Part shown: one piece after another, positions 12,879 through 22,995 of the stretch
How the letters are laid out: the number at the start of each line of letters is the position of its first letter
How positions within the stretch are numbered: the stretch's first letter is position 1
Origin: Suillus spraguei
Taxonomy: Eukaryota > Basidiomycota > Agaricomycetes > Boletales > Suillaceae
DNA length: 64,000 nt
Assembly (NCBI GenBank): GCA_016800925.1
Contig: JABCPU010000017.1
Location: forward strand, 124,001 to 188,000
Direction: 5' to 3'
Position numbers and translations under genes: made by a program
Notes under the pieces: model-generated
Database searches by the model: none
What the model was told of the DNA's origin: nothing
The model's input: the letters and a program-made list of their open reading frames with translations, nothing else

Positions 12879-12947
12879 CATCCGTAAGGCACTTTTGCAA
12901 AATGGGTAGCGCAGTCCTACGCATTTTGCAAAAGTGCCTTACGGATG
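12879..12947. repeat. perfect 26-bp inverted repeat (hairpin)
   Basis: The arm at 12879-12904 is the exact reverse complement of 12922-12947, with a 17-nt loop. Inside the loop GTAG and CTAC can pair after one mismatch, extending the stem. It lies about 290 bp upstream of the broken DUF2470 gene. The matching region upstream of the intact DUF2470 copy does not show it, so it is an insertion or a newly formed palindrome. Confidence 0.85.
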
Positions 12948-13586
12948 TACTAGCACATCAATAAAACCAAAATAAATAGATCAACCTTTACACGCTTATG
13001 TCAACAACACCCTAAGTCTGTTGCTAAAGCTCTGATAATGAACCCGTAGAAGGGAACTAGATTGATTGCTGGTTACAAGACTGCGATGGTAGAATAAACG
13101 AGGTCGAAAACAGAGAATAGAACTACCGACGGACGCTTCCTAACTCATGTTGAAAGTCCGCTAGTTCCGGAAATGGTCGGACCACTCTCTGCTTACTGAT
13201 ACTACTTGGGTGGCTGTAGCCTACTCCTTTGATGAAGCAATTGAGTCGCCCAGTATGCTTCTAAGAGTGCGATTCAAAACGATGCTCGTAATAAGTCACA
13301 ATGCCACCACAGTACTGTTGGGCCAGCAGCAGCTGCAGTTCGAACTTCGAATAACACAACTCTTATGCTAACTTCAGCTTACACGTAGTAAGATGCACCT
13401 TGAACTTCCATCTTAGCTGGGATTCGAAGCGAGTGCATATATAGGTCACATCAAGCTTCGACTTACTCATACTATGTACTCCTTCAACTCGTTGCCTCTA
13501 CTCTGAATCAGCAGTTAGATCAACAGCTTGCAGTACCGATGCCAAAGCAGAAACACTCACTAGTGTATCGCTACTTGCAAATTGGT

Positions 13587-13850
13587 TTATTCTCCGGGTT
13601 GTATGGTGCCGTTGTACTCGCAAAATTTGCCCTGGAACCCAGGCTGTGACAAAGGGCGAGTCGCATCAGATGAAAACCGGACACGAAGCAAGATACTCAC
13701 AAGGCAGGAAATGACCGGTTCAATTTCATTGCAGCAATCACTGTCATGGTTGCAACTCCCGCCCAGTGGGATACAACCTGACTGCTGTGCTGTAACAGAC
13801 ATAATAGATGTCGTCAACGCAACGATGGCAGTAAGGAAGGAGAAATGCAT
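13587..13850 (-). CDS. small secreted six-cysteine (knottin-like) protein, copy 1
   Basis: Two exons, 13850-13701 and 13631-13587, around an intron with GTGAGT at 13700 and CAG at 13632, give 64 residues. A clear signal peptide (MHFSFLTAIVALTTSIMSVTA) is followed by a short mature part with cysteines in the order C, C, CC, C, C and the core GGSCNHDSDCCNE. This order and the GxxC...DCC core resemble inhibitor-cystine-knot mini-proteins. The fold is inferred from spacing only and no activity is known. An alternative acceptor at the CACAG four codons earlier would add P-G-F-Q. The signal peptide, intron site and 5' flank are shared with copy 2 at 21.3 kb, while the mature part has diverged much more. 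Whether it acts as an effector, antimicrobial or signal cannot be told from sequence. Confidence 0.7.
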   Translation of the reverse strand: MHFSFLTAIVALTTSIMSVTAQQSGCIPLGGSCNHDSDCCNEIEPVISCLVSILLRVRFSSDATRPLSQPGFQGKFCEYNGTIQPGE

Positions 13851-13939
13851 TGTTTGGTTGGGATGGTATGATCTACTGAGATGCTCAAATGATCTCTTTG
13901 AGGTGGGTCGAACCCTGGTGACAATAGGAAGATGACTCG

Positions 13940-13947
13940 CTTTTATA
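13940..13947 (-). promoter_or_regulatory. TATA box of mini-protein copy 1
   Basis: TATAAAAG on the minus strand lies 90 nt before the ATG. The same box sits at the same distance before copy 2 (21,637-21,644), and a close variant lies before the broken copy 3 (about 54,546-54,553). The flanking GCGAGTCATCTTCC is also shared by copies 1 and 2. Confidence 0.6.
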
Positions 13948-14332
13948 CGGTTTGGAAGAATAGTTATGCCCAGCGAATGATACTGCACGACGAGAAATTA
14001 CACAAAACCTATCCCTTCCGGTAATTTCGCAGGTGACCGGGTAAAAAAGCCACGTCAAAGCTGTTGGCAACTTACCCGGCTGGCCTATAATTCCCAACTA
14101 CACCTTTTGCTCTTCCTGTCTGCGTGAATTCCGAGATGCTTGAGGCATGGTGAACCAATTCAATGTCAATGAATAATGTTTGACATGGTGCGGCATGGGT
14201 AAAGCTGACGCGACACACCGGTACGCTGTTCTCATCTGTAAGACATATGTGTCACATTACAACGTGTACATCCGAGTCTTCGGAACATGAAAATTGCGAA
14301 GTTCTACCATGATGTACTTATCTTGATCCTCT

Positions 14333-14700
14333 ATGGTGCCTTGTTATCAGTCGAACCTTCTTGGTTCCTTCGAAATTGTATCTCCCCGTCCAACTTCGAC
14401 CAAGGGTCTTCAGACGGACAACACGTCAAAGTCATCGTCGACGTTCGAGTTGCCATTTGCGATTAGTAGAAGCTTGTCCTGCAGTAGTTGCAAGGGGAAT
14501 ACTCATGTTTTTTAATGTGGAAAACGAGCTCGCAGGTGTAGCCGCAGAGGGTGATGATGGCAGTACTTGAAGTGCAAGCTCGTATTTTGGAATACCCGCT
14601 GAAGAAGATACCGCTAACATACAAACAGCGCGATCCCCCATACCTGCAGGCCTGGAAGAGGCGGTTGAGGCCAAAAACATCGATGTTGAATATTGACCAC
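14333..14700 (-). pseudogene. fragment of an unidentified acidic protein gene (copy 1 of 3)
   Basis: On the minus strand this block reads a segment like NSNVDDDFD, followed after disruption by the region matching LDGLEDTF in the copy at 22.1 kb. Here a stop follows shortly after the acidic run, so the frame is broken. The same block recurs at 20,640-20,870 and 22,040-22,345. I do not recognise the family. At 13.3-14.7 kb and 21.0-22.35 kb it lies beside a mini-protein gene, so both were copied as one unit. Confidence 0.45.
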
Positions 14701-14739
14701 TAGCCCCTCATCTGGTGTGCACGTCCGACATTGGAAGGT

Positions 14740-15195
14740 GGATAGTCACTGGAATCGAGTATATGGATACAGGTATCGTTATGACCCGCCGGTGGCATTT
14801 CTAAACGCATGCGCTAGGGGAAAGAATACATCCATAGTGATAACAGGTATGGAGAGGAATGTAGTGTCTGGCGGTGGTGGCAAATGAAAATAAAAGTATG
14901 CGAACAATGTAATTCCTACGATGGCAACTGTGCGAGGGATCTGGAATGTGGTTATTTGGGGAGCTTTGAGCTACAGTAGATGGATATATGTAACTGTCAG
15001 AAACAAGACTGACTGCAAGGAAAGATGAAAACGCACCATATCAAGACTCTCCTGAGCCTCTGGCTTCATACTCATACTTAGATGTCGAGGTTTGACTTCC
15101 TTGTATCCAGAAAGTGGCAAGCCAAATGACACCCGGGTCGGATTCGATTATCCGGACTTGAGCTTACTCACAAGCGTCGTACCCTGGTAGATTTA
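14740..15195 (-). pseudogene. chimeric relic: membrane-family fragment joined to DUF2470 fragment
   Basis: About 14,735-14,790 matches exon 1 of membrane paralog B (18,870-18,925; shared GGATACAGGTATCGTT and neighbours). At about 14,791 the sequence switches abruptly to the exon 3 region of the DUF2470 gene (GGTGGCATTTCTAAACGCATGCGCT) and then runs back through its exon 2 to about 15,195. The DUF2470 part lacks the start and last exons and has small indels. It is dead. Its acceptor region (CTGTAG before the codons L-K-A-P-Q) is still recognisable and resembles the intact gene more than the copy at 11.7 kb does. Confidence 0.7.
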
Positions 15196-15199
15196 AAAT

Positions 15200-15997
15200 G
15201 TGGAATATATGAAGGCCAGCACTGGTGCATCAAGCTTCAAGTCAGCGCCTTGTCAAGACTCAGTATCAATGACACGTCACACCATGTCACAGGAGACTCG
15301 AGCAGCAAGACCGCGTCAAAATTATAGCTACGCTCGTATGAGGGTTAGAAGAGGAGTAAAGGACCTGTAGTCAACGTCATTCAGTGCGGAAACAAGGTCT
15401 GGACAGTGACATAACCGGTATATAATCAGAGGTGGCAAATCAAATCCCTCGGAGGTAACCGTCAGAGCAGTAGTCAACATTGCAACTTCATTTTCCCACG
15501 GATTAGGAATATCCTCTGATCAATTTCTTGTTTCCGCAGTGATTGACTTACAATCGTGCGTAGGCTTCGAGCTTGAAAGCGCGTTTGACTTGTGCAGGCA
15601 ACATGAGTTGACCTAGGCTCAGTACTAGCATATCTATTTTCTTTTCCGTCTTTTCATTTCATTGATGTTAGCATCACGGTGGGTAATGGATTTCTCTAAC
15701 GCTAGACCAACAACCGGATAGCTGTGCCATCTTGGAAACTAGAAATGACATTGTTCTCCGTTCTGGTACGAAGTCGACAGGATCAAGCATGGCGAATACG
15801 GTGCCATGATGATCAGTGGCATTAGCTATGGTGAAAGGTTGGCCAGACACTCTATTCAGGTAAATCGATGACCTCCTGATCCTCAATATTTGTCTGCGTT
15901 TGGTCAGTTGATTGCTTCCATGCAAGTCGATTGACGATATATTTAGCCTTTACCATTTACCCCCCTCATCCAGACTACCTCGTGACAGACCCGCCGC
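15200..15997. other. intergenic, no gene seen
   Basis: No supported gene. The stretch ends at the left target-site duplication of the LINE insertion. About 15,390-15,450 is a small dispersed repeat also present near 3,990-4,060. Confidence 0.4.
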
Positions 15998-16009
15998 TAG
16001 AAGACACTT
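15998..16009. repeat. target-site duplication, 3' side of LINE
   Basis: TAGAAGACACTT, repeated exactly at 17240-17251 on the other side of the element, directly after the poly(A) tail (read as T on this strand). Confidence 0.85.
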
Positions 16010-17239
16010 TTTTTTTTTTTTTTTTTAATCCTTGTTTTGTGTCCGTTGGGGCGGGGAGCCCTATGATAGACATTACATGCGGTATTTACTCTAATTGATG
16101 CATATGTGCGTGTCCGTGGATGTTGGGTCGTGTTCAATGGTCCTGGCCGAGGCGCGGACGTTAACACCAGCTTAAGGTGAAAGGGGGGGTTGTTACAGGG
16201 ATTGGGGTGCGTCTAGCTGTTTTTGTCGTTCTTGTCCTTTGGTGGTGATACGTCTCCGAAGGTTGGCTCGAATCTTTTCGTTTTGGCTATGAATGTGAAC
16301 AGTGACTTTAGACATTCAGCGTCATTGAGAATGTGCTTCACATGGTGCGCTCTCGTTCCTAGTTCTTGTCTGAGTATGTTGCGTTGTCTGGTGTATGCTG
16401 GGCAGGTGAGAAGGAAGTGATGGACTGACTCGTTTCCTTCGTTGCATTGTTGGCATGTTGCTGTTTCTGACTTCGCTATACGGTGTAGGTGTTTGTTGAG
16501 AGGAATGTGTCCTGTTCTGAGCTGGAAGAGAAGCGAGCTGTGACGACGCGGGAATTGATCAATGAGTCCTGCGAAGTGTTTCGACGGAGCGGTTGGGTCT
16601 ATGGTCTGTAAGGCAGCGAAACGGGGGAAAGGTGCATGACCTTTGCTGCTTCTTCCTTGATTCGCTCTCGAAACTGCTGGAGTGTGGACGATTTGCTGAT
16701 TGGTAGCGTGATGGGATCCTTCGCTGCCGTCCTTAGAGACTTTGGGAGAAGTCTCCCCTCCGAGACGTCTTTCCTTGCTGCCCTTTTTGCCCTCTCATCT
16801 GCCTTCTCGTTCCCCGGTATTCCTACATGGCCTGGCGTCCATCTCACCACCAGCCTTTTGCCATTGTTGTCTGGGATGATTTCACGGAGACTGTCGTGAA
16901 AGGTGTCCATTAGGTGATGTCCGGGTTGCGAATTGAATGCTTTCGTTGCGCGAATTGCCGCCTGGTTGTCCACCCCCAGTGCCATTGATTCTCCCCCTCC
17001 TGCTCTTCTAATCAGCTCCACCGCTAGAATCATCCCCACTAGCTCTCCCTCATATACCGTGTGCTCGCTATCCTTCCCCAGATAAAACCTTAGTTCGTCT
17101 TTTACCTCTCCGTCTCGCATGAGAATGGCCGCTGCCCCTACTCCTCCATCTATGGCCGAACCGTCTGAGTATACTCGGATCTCTTCCCTCGCCAGCTCAT
17201 CTTCGTCGGCTGCTTCCTTCTTCTTCCTCGCTATCTGTA
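16010..17239 (-). mobile_element. 5'-truncated non-LTR retrotransposon (LINE) with RNase H domain
   Basis: The element is on the minus strand and ends in a 17-nt poly(A) run (T at 16010-16026). Its coding remnant (16,599-17,239) is an RNase H domain with the acidic residues in VYSDGSA, YEGELVGM and GVDNQAAI, and the C-terminal motif WTPGHVGIPGNEKAD. After a frameshift near 16,640, a C-terminal zinc-knuckle-like part follows (ATCQQCNEGNESVHHFLLTC), then FEPTFGDVSPPK close to the 3' end. This order (RNase H, then CCHC) fits I/Tad-like fungal LINEs. The reverse transcriptase and first ORF are missing, as expected from incomplete reverse transcription. A perfect 12-bp target-site duplication brackets the element, so the insertion is fairly young, though the frameshift means it cannot move by itself. 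Confidence 0.9.
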
Positions 17240-17251
17240 TAGAAGACACTT
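17240..17251. repeat. target-site duplication, 5' side of LINE
   Basis: TAGAAGACACTT, identical to 15998-16009. It marks the 5' truncation point of the element. Confidence 0.85.
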
Positions 17252-17548
17252 GTTCTCCAATCACGCGCAGCACAGTCTTGTGTATGTTTATGGACCGCTC
17301 GATTCATTGCCTGTGACTTTATATTTGCCTTTAGAGGCTCCGCATCTGCAGATCTATTTGGACACTGTTGAGTTCATTTGACTGTTCTAGCCAAGTCGAT
17401 TTATAATAGCTCACTCTTCAGTCTTTTGACGAAGATTAATCAAGGCAAGTTAGCATAGTGGTTGTAATGATACAGTACATAGTGTCCAGAATAGGGCTCC
17501 GCCGCACCGGACAGTAAACGAGGATACAAAAAGGCAATTGTAACGAAA

Positions 17549-18984
17549 CTATAAATGTGGAATAAATTTGGTCCAAACTACTGTCTCATATGCTCCAGGA
17601 GGAAGTGATCGTAAACTCAGGCACACCAGTACAACGACTGTGACACGTGAAAAAAGGTAGCAGATGGCGCCAACAAGTCCCAGTAAACTAAAGAAAGGAG
17701 ATCCTAGTCCTTTTAATTGTTTACGTTCCTGTTCTTGCGGTCCCCGTTTCCGTTTTTCTAATTCCCATTCTTCCAATTCCTGCTCTTCCAATTCCCATTC
17801 AAAGTTCCATTCAGATTTCCATTCGATTTTCCGGTGATTGCGGAAGTTAACGTTTAGCAGCAGCACCATCATAACACTGATGAAAGGGACCATCACCGAA
17901 CATACCATCCCAATAGAGGCTACGCGCCATAATATCTGCTCTGTGTGTCTCGGAAACAAGAAGTTCCAGCCCAGACAATGTATCGCTCCAAACACCACTC
18001 CAGTGATACATCCGATTGTCGTTGGGATGATTCCAATGTTGAAAAACCAGGGCAAACCCTGTTGCAGTGTTACTTGTATTTTCCGTAACGGTGAACTTGA
18101 ATGCAGAAAAATAAGAACCAGTTCTTCCAGAAATAATAATGACATACTCAGTGTGCGGAACAATATGGTCGGGTGGAGCTAAGCCCGACTTGCAACGAAC
18201 AATACAGGGGCACCTTACGTCCTTAGGCTTCCTCAACCATAAGGCATAGGAAATGCTGGTCAGAGCGGCTACACCCAGGGTATCAACTTCAAGCAGTGTG
18301 ACTGGGAGGTTCTGGGCATAACGGGCGATGAACTGGATAACAAACCACACTAGCTGGAGAATAGCGACGCATTTTGATATTAGGTCCCCCTTGCTTCGGT
18401 CTTGTATTTCTGCCTTTGTGATGACAGGCTTCTCCACAGATTTCGCACGAACAAACTGTAGGAGCTCCTCCGGTGTGAGAGTGACCCGCCGCGGTGGTTC
18501 GTCAACATAGAGCACAAATCCACCCATATATGCGAAGAACCCATGCGTCAATGTCCATTCTTTGAAGTCACCTGCATCCGCTTCATGTTAGTCTCTGCTT
18601 GATCAAAGAGTTCAAGTATGTGATTATACCAGACTTAATGAAGTCCTTTTGAACTAGATGGCGAGCACGTAAAAATTGCCGTGCGGCCCTCCCGGTCACA
18701 AATTCAGGGACGAGAAACGCAACAAGCATGCGGCGTAGACGATGGAAGGTAACAACCACTATCCCTTCATCTGGCGTGGGCGGAATGTTCGCATGGATGG
18801 CAGTCCATGTACACGCAAACAACGTCAAGCCACAGCTCGAAAAGATGTCCCACAATGTTCTAGTATTGGAGGGTGGATAGTCGCTGGAATCGAGTATATG
18901 GATACAGGTATCGTTGTGACCCGCCGAGAGCGAAGCGCGAACAAACAGAACGCAGGAGAGGACAGCGCAAAGTAAGAGGATCAT
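17549..18984 (-). CDS. multi-pass membrane protein, Agaricomycete family, paralog B
   Basis: Exons 18984-18630, 18571-18148 and 18095-17549 join in frame to 441 residues. Introns are 58 nt (18572-18629, GTATAA...GCAG) and 52 nt (18096-18147, GTATGT...CAAG). The frame opens with a signal peptide (MILLLCAVLSCVLFVRA), then the TRTLWDIFSSCGLTLFACTW block, HGFFAYMGGFVLYVD, and the C-terminal SLRSLPPGAYETVVW. I chose the ATG at 18984 because the position of paralog A's start codon reads ATA here, with a 1-nt deletion just after it. Before the last hydrophobic segment lies a charged low-complexity run rich in Glu, Trp and Lys (about 17,700-17,850), where paralog A has hydrophobic repeats. The function is unknown; the signal peptide and several membrane segments suggest an endomembrane or plasma-membrane location. 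Confidence 0.75.
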
Positions 18985-19039
18985 TGTAAAGTTGGGGCAC
19001 AGCACCTATGTATTCTGCTCCCTTTTTATGGGTGCGACA

Positions 19040-19900
19040 GCCGCGTGTATCAATCCATAAATGATGGACCAACGCCGGCTCTCATATACATATAATCACC
19101 GACGGCGCATGAATATAAACATGCAGTGTTGGGGTGTATGTCCAATGCGGCATGTCCGGCGATGAGAAACAAGACGTGCTTGAGTAATATCGCCCTTGTC
19201 TAGCCGTATGAAATGCAGGGCAGAGCGTTTATAGCCAAACCGTCGAGTTTAAGTAAGGTTGAATATAACGGACGACGAGCTTGATTATGAACCACGCATG
19301 GCAATGCCATTCAGTAGTCCACCGACTTTACTTCGATCTTCTACTCTGCCTCGCATGACGGACATTCCATGGATATATCACGAACAAAGCGCTGAGAATT
19401 TATGGGGAGAATGAACATAGATCCATTCATCCACGTAAAGCAGCAGGACAGTGTACATCCTATGAGGGTGTTGGTTGTATGTTAATCCTGCCTGACCGAA
19501 GAGTGTGAGGAAGCAACTGCCCTTTAAACTCTGACTCAAGAGAGGACTTGAACTTCCAGGTTCATAGCGCTCACATACATGAGCCTGCCTTCGATATTGC
19601 CAACGGCACAGGGAATCGAAATATGTTCCGATGTGAGAGTTGACTTGATGTCCCACGGACCGCGCGGTCTCCTCGAGTGTGACAAATTCGAGAGTGTTTC
19701 AAACGACAGGAACAATAGTAGATTAAGATGTTCACCAGTCATGTGTGGGGAGTTGTATGTGACCTTGCTATTGGAACGCCGCAAAAGGGTGCAATTGCTC
19801 AAGATCCAAAAACACAAATCACCCTGTGATGCATGCTAGCACTCGTCGATGTATCATTTAGCACATGAAGACAAAAAGTACAATCTGGTGCATTTCATGA
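19040..19900. repeat. segmental duplication, partner of about 8,100-9,130
   Basis: This is the 5'-flanking block of paralog B. It shares many runs of 15-25 bases with 8,100-9,130. Further on, about 19,920-20,240 resembles 7,250-7,570. No gene is seen in 19,040-20,460. Confidence 0.65.
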
Positions 19901-20639
19901 TGCAAATAATACAAAAACGACGAGTCCGAATCATTCTACACGAGTCTAGTTGCGCCCATACCATGGGGACGGTATGATCGAAAGTGTTGTGGGAATGGTA
20001 TGTGAGACTAGGGCCAGTTGAATGTAGTAGACTGTGAGATGTTCAATATGCCCAGTCTTCAGAACAAGCGGACTTTCAAACCATTCCTTTCTCGCAGCCT
20101 GAATGCTTCTTGCATGCCTTCCTCACATGTCTCCTCCCGTTTTTAGCATCATTAGCCTTGTGGTTTCTGGTACGAGTTATTAAAAGTCATTAGCTGTTTG
20201 ATAACACCCTAATTCCTGCTACCTTGAGGGTGTGGTGTTGTAGAAAGTGGCTAATCAGCAACGAGATTTATTCCGAACCCTAATACGGAGTGGCATATTC
20301 TTAAGGTCAAGCGCTCGCGAGTCATAACGAGGGATTGTTTATATATACAATGGTCATAGGTCTGTATGTGCGTGCCTATTTTCATAGAGTGAGGTCGAGG
20401 ATGTCACCTACGATCGGGAGAGGATTTCGGCTGAAGAAAATTGAACACGAACCCTCGAGATGCTTCAGGCATGCTGAGCTAATTAAACGTCTATGAATGA
20501 GGTTTGACGCGGCATGGGTAAGGCTGACGCGATACACCGGTGTGCTGCTCTCGTCCGTAAGGCATATCACATTAAACGTGTACATCTTCAGAACATAAAT
20601 GCTGCGAGGTTCTATCATATGATGTACTTACTCTGTCTG

Positions 20640-20870
20640 AGTTCATGATATCCTGCAATCAGTCGGACCTTACTCTGTTCCTCTGAAAATGTATCTTCCA
20701 AGCTCGTCCAACTTCGACCAAGGATCCTGAATCGAACAACACGTCGAAGTCATGATTGATGTTCTAGTTGCCATTTGCGAGTATGAGAATGTTGTCCTGT
20801 AATAGTTGCCAGGGGAATACTCGCTTTTTATCTGGAAGGCGAGCCCGCAGATGGGGCAGAGAAACTTCAA
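20640..20870 (-). pseudogene. fragment of the unidentified acidic protein gene (copy 2 of 3)
   Basis: The minus strand corresponds to the copies at 14.4 and 22.1 kb, but a stop codon interrupts the acidic run and indels follow. It is preceded at 20,450-20,630 by the same upstream block as the other two copies (compare 14,120-14,310 and 21,830-22,020). No mini-protein gene accompanies this partial copy. Confidence 0.45.
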
Positions 20871-21271
20871 AAATAGATCGGGCTAAAGAACTGGTTACAC
20901 ACTTACTAATAATAGCCTACTCGTTCAAATGAAGTGGCGGTCATTGATTCGCCCAACATGCTTAATAACGATGCTTGTAATAACCCATCATTCAGCTGGC
21001 ACCAGCAGTTTGAACTTCAAACAACACAACTCCTACGCTAATTTCAGCTTGCACATAAGATGCACCTTGAGCTTTCGTCTTAGCTGTGACTCGAAGCGAG
21101 CGCATATATAGGTCACATCAAGTACGCAAATACTTCAATTCACTGGTACCATGTACTCCTTCAACTCAGTGTCGCCTCTATTCATTTCTGAATCAACAGT
21201 TCGATCAACAGCTTACAGCACCAATGCCAAAGCAGAAACACTCACTAGTGTGTCGCTGCTTGCAAATTGGT

Positions 21272-21547
21272 TTATTTCCAGGGTTCGATTACATTGTCGA
21301 AATGGCAAAATTTACCCTCGGACTGAGGCTGCGACAAGGGGCGCATCGCATCAGATGAAAACCGGACGCGAAGCAAGATACTCACATGGGCATTAACGCA
21401 GACAACCCGTTCAAAAAATAATTCAGTGCAGCAATCACTGTCCCGCTCGCAACTCTCGCCTATTTTGCCACACTTTGGCTGCCCTGCTGTAACAGACATA
21501 ATAGATGTCGTCAACGCAACGATGGCGGTGAGGAAGGAGAAATGCAT
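21272..21547 (-). CDS. small secreted six-cysteine (knottin-like) protein, copy 2
   Basis: Exons 21547-21386 and 21322-21272 around a 63-nt intron (GTGAGT...CTCAG) give 70 residues. The signal peptide is identical to copy 1 for its first 21 residues. The mature part has six cysteines in the order C, C, CC, C, C with the core GESCERDSDCCTE and a C-terminal KFCHFDNVIEPW. Apart from the GxxCxxDSDCC core and KFC, it differs from copy 1. The intron lies between the fourth and last cysteine groups in both. The knottin-like fold is inferred from cysteine order only; role and target are unknown. The gene sits in a duplicated block (21.0-22.35 kb) that matches 13.3-14.7 kb. Confidence 0.7.
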   Translation of the reverse strand: MHFSFLTAIVALTTSIMSVTAGQPKCGKIGESCERDSDCCTELFFERVVCVNAHVSILLRVRFSSDAMRPLSQPQSEGKFCHFDNVIEPWK

Positions 21548-21636
21548 TGTTTGGTTGGGGTGGTATGATCTACTGAGGTGCTCAAGTGATTTCTTTGAGG
21601 TGGGTCAAACGCTAGTGACAATGGGAAGATGACTCG

Positions 21637-21644
21637 CTTTTATA
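21637..21644 (-). promoter_or_regulatory. TATA box of mini-protein copy 2
   Basis: TATAAAAG on the minus strand, 90 nt before the ATG, at the same spacing and in the same context as in copy 1. Confidence 0.6.
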
Positions 21645-22039
21645 CAGTTGGGCAGAATAGTTATAGCGAATGACACTACACGACGAGAAATTAAGTAAAG
21701 CCTATCCCTTCTGGTTATTTCGCAGGCGACAGGGTTAAAAAGCCACGTCAAAGCTGTTGGCAACTTACCCAGCTGGCCGCTGGCCTACATTAATTCCCAA
21801 CTACACCCCTTGCTCTTTATGTCTGTGTGAATTCCGAGATGCTTAGGGCATGCTGAATCAATTCAACGCCAAAGAGTGATGTTTGACACGGTGCGGCATG
21901 GGTAAAGCTGACGTGACACACCGGTACGCTGTTCTCATCTGTAAGTCATATGTATCACACTAAACGTGTACATCCGAGTCTTCGGAACATGAAATTTGCG
22001 AGATTCTATGATATGATGTACTTATCTTGATCCTTTGTC

Positions 22040-22345
22040 CTAGTTCATGGTACCCTGTTATGTGTCGGACCTTACTCGGTTCCTTCGAAAATGTATCTTC
22101 CAAGCCGTCCAACTTCGACCAGGGATCCTGAAACAACGCGTCGAAGTCATCATCGACGTTCGAGTTACTATTTGCGAATAGTACGAGATACTTGTCCTGT
22201 AGTAGTTGCGAAAGGAATACTCATTTTTATCTGGAAAGCGAGCTCGCGCGTGCGGCAGAGAATGACGATGGCGGTGCTTGAAGCTAAGTGGAGGCTCATG
22301 TTTTAGAATACCCGGCGACGATGATGCCGATAACATATAGTACAA
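22040..22345 (-). pseudogene. fragment of the unidentified acidic protein gene (best-preserved copy)
   Basis: On the minus strand one frame reads an open run containing FANSNSNVDDDFDALFQDPW and then LDGLEDTFSKEPSKVRHI. Upstream exons are not clear, so I cannot say whether this copy is still a gene. The acidic, Asp/Phe-rich run resembles an activation- or interaction-type segment, but no family is recognised. Confidence 0.4.
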
Positions 22346-22995
22346 TCCTCCGTACTTGGAAGCCTGGGAGATGTGGTTGAGGCCTCTGAGATCTGAAGCA
22401 TTACAGCTGTGTACATTGAAGAATCAACTCGAAAATCGGAGTCAGAATCCTGGCCTGAATCGCCGTGTTTGACTCCCACTAATGTTGAATAACTCCGTGT
22501 CCGGCGTTGTCGGCGGCTCATTAATGTAGGATGAGTTCGGCGGAGGGAAGCGGTCCATAGTACAAGGACGAAGGGGAGTTTGAAGGGGCAATGAAATTTG
22601 AAAACTTGACTCAGACTCTCATAATCAGTTAGATAAGGATGGCGAGTATTCTGGTGGTAGAAAACCAGCTGGTACCATGAGACAGTTCATTGTTTAGGCA
22701 GTCATTGTTCAAACGTTCGCGTTCGTGCTGGCGAGTGCCACGCTTGTTTTCGGGAGCTTTGTGGAACTGATTGGAGCTCAAGCGCTGAAGTATCTTTGGC
22801 CATGGAAGTTGTTCTGTTGATCTAGTTAGTATGTACGTAAGATAACAGAAACCGCAAGCGAGTAAGTACTATAAGCCTGCATATGGGCTATCTCAAGTTG
22901 CGCCCTCATCACATGTTACACACACATGTAGGTTCATCAGGGGTTTCTATGAGGCTTTTAAACCTCCCTCCGACTATCTTCTACCCAAGGCTGAT
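22346..22995. other. upstream region of the bestrophin-like gene
   Basis: No gene seen. It separates the mini-protein block from the bestrophin-like gene. Confidence 0.4.

Noticed and set aside
16010..16026. Poly(T) run as a promoter or nucleosome-free region
   Set aside because: It is the poly(A) tail of the minus-strand LINE, directly next to the target-site duplication.
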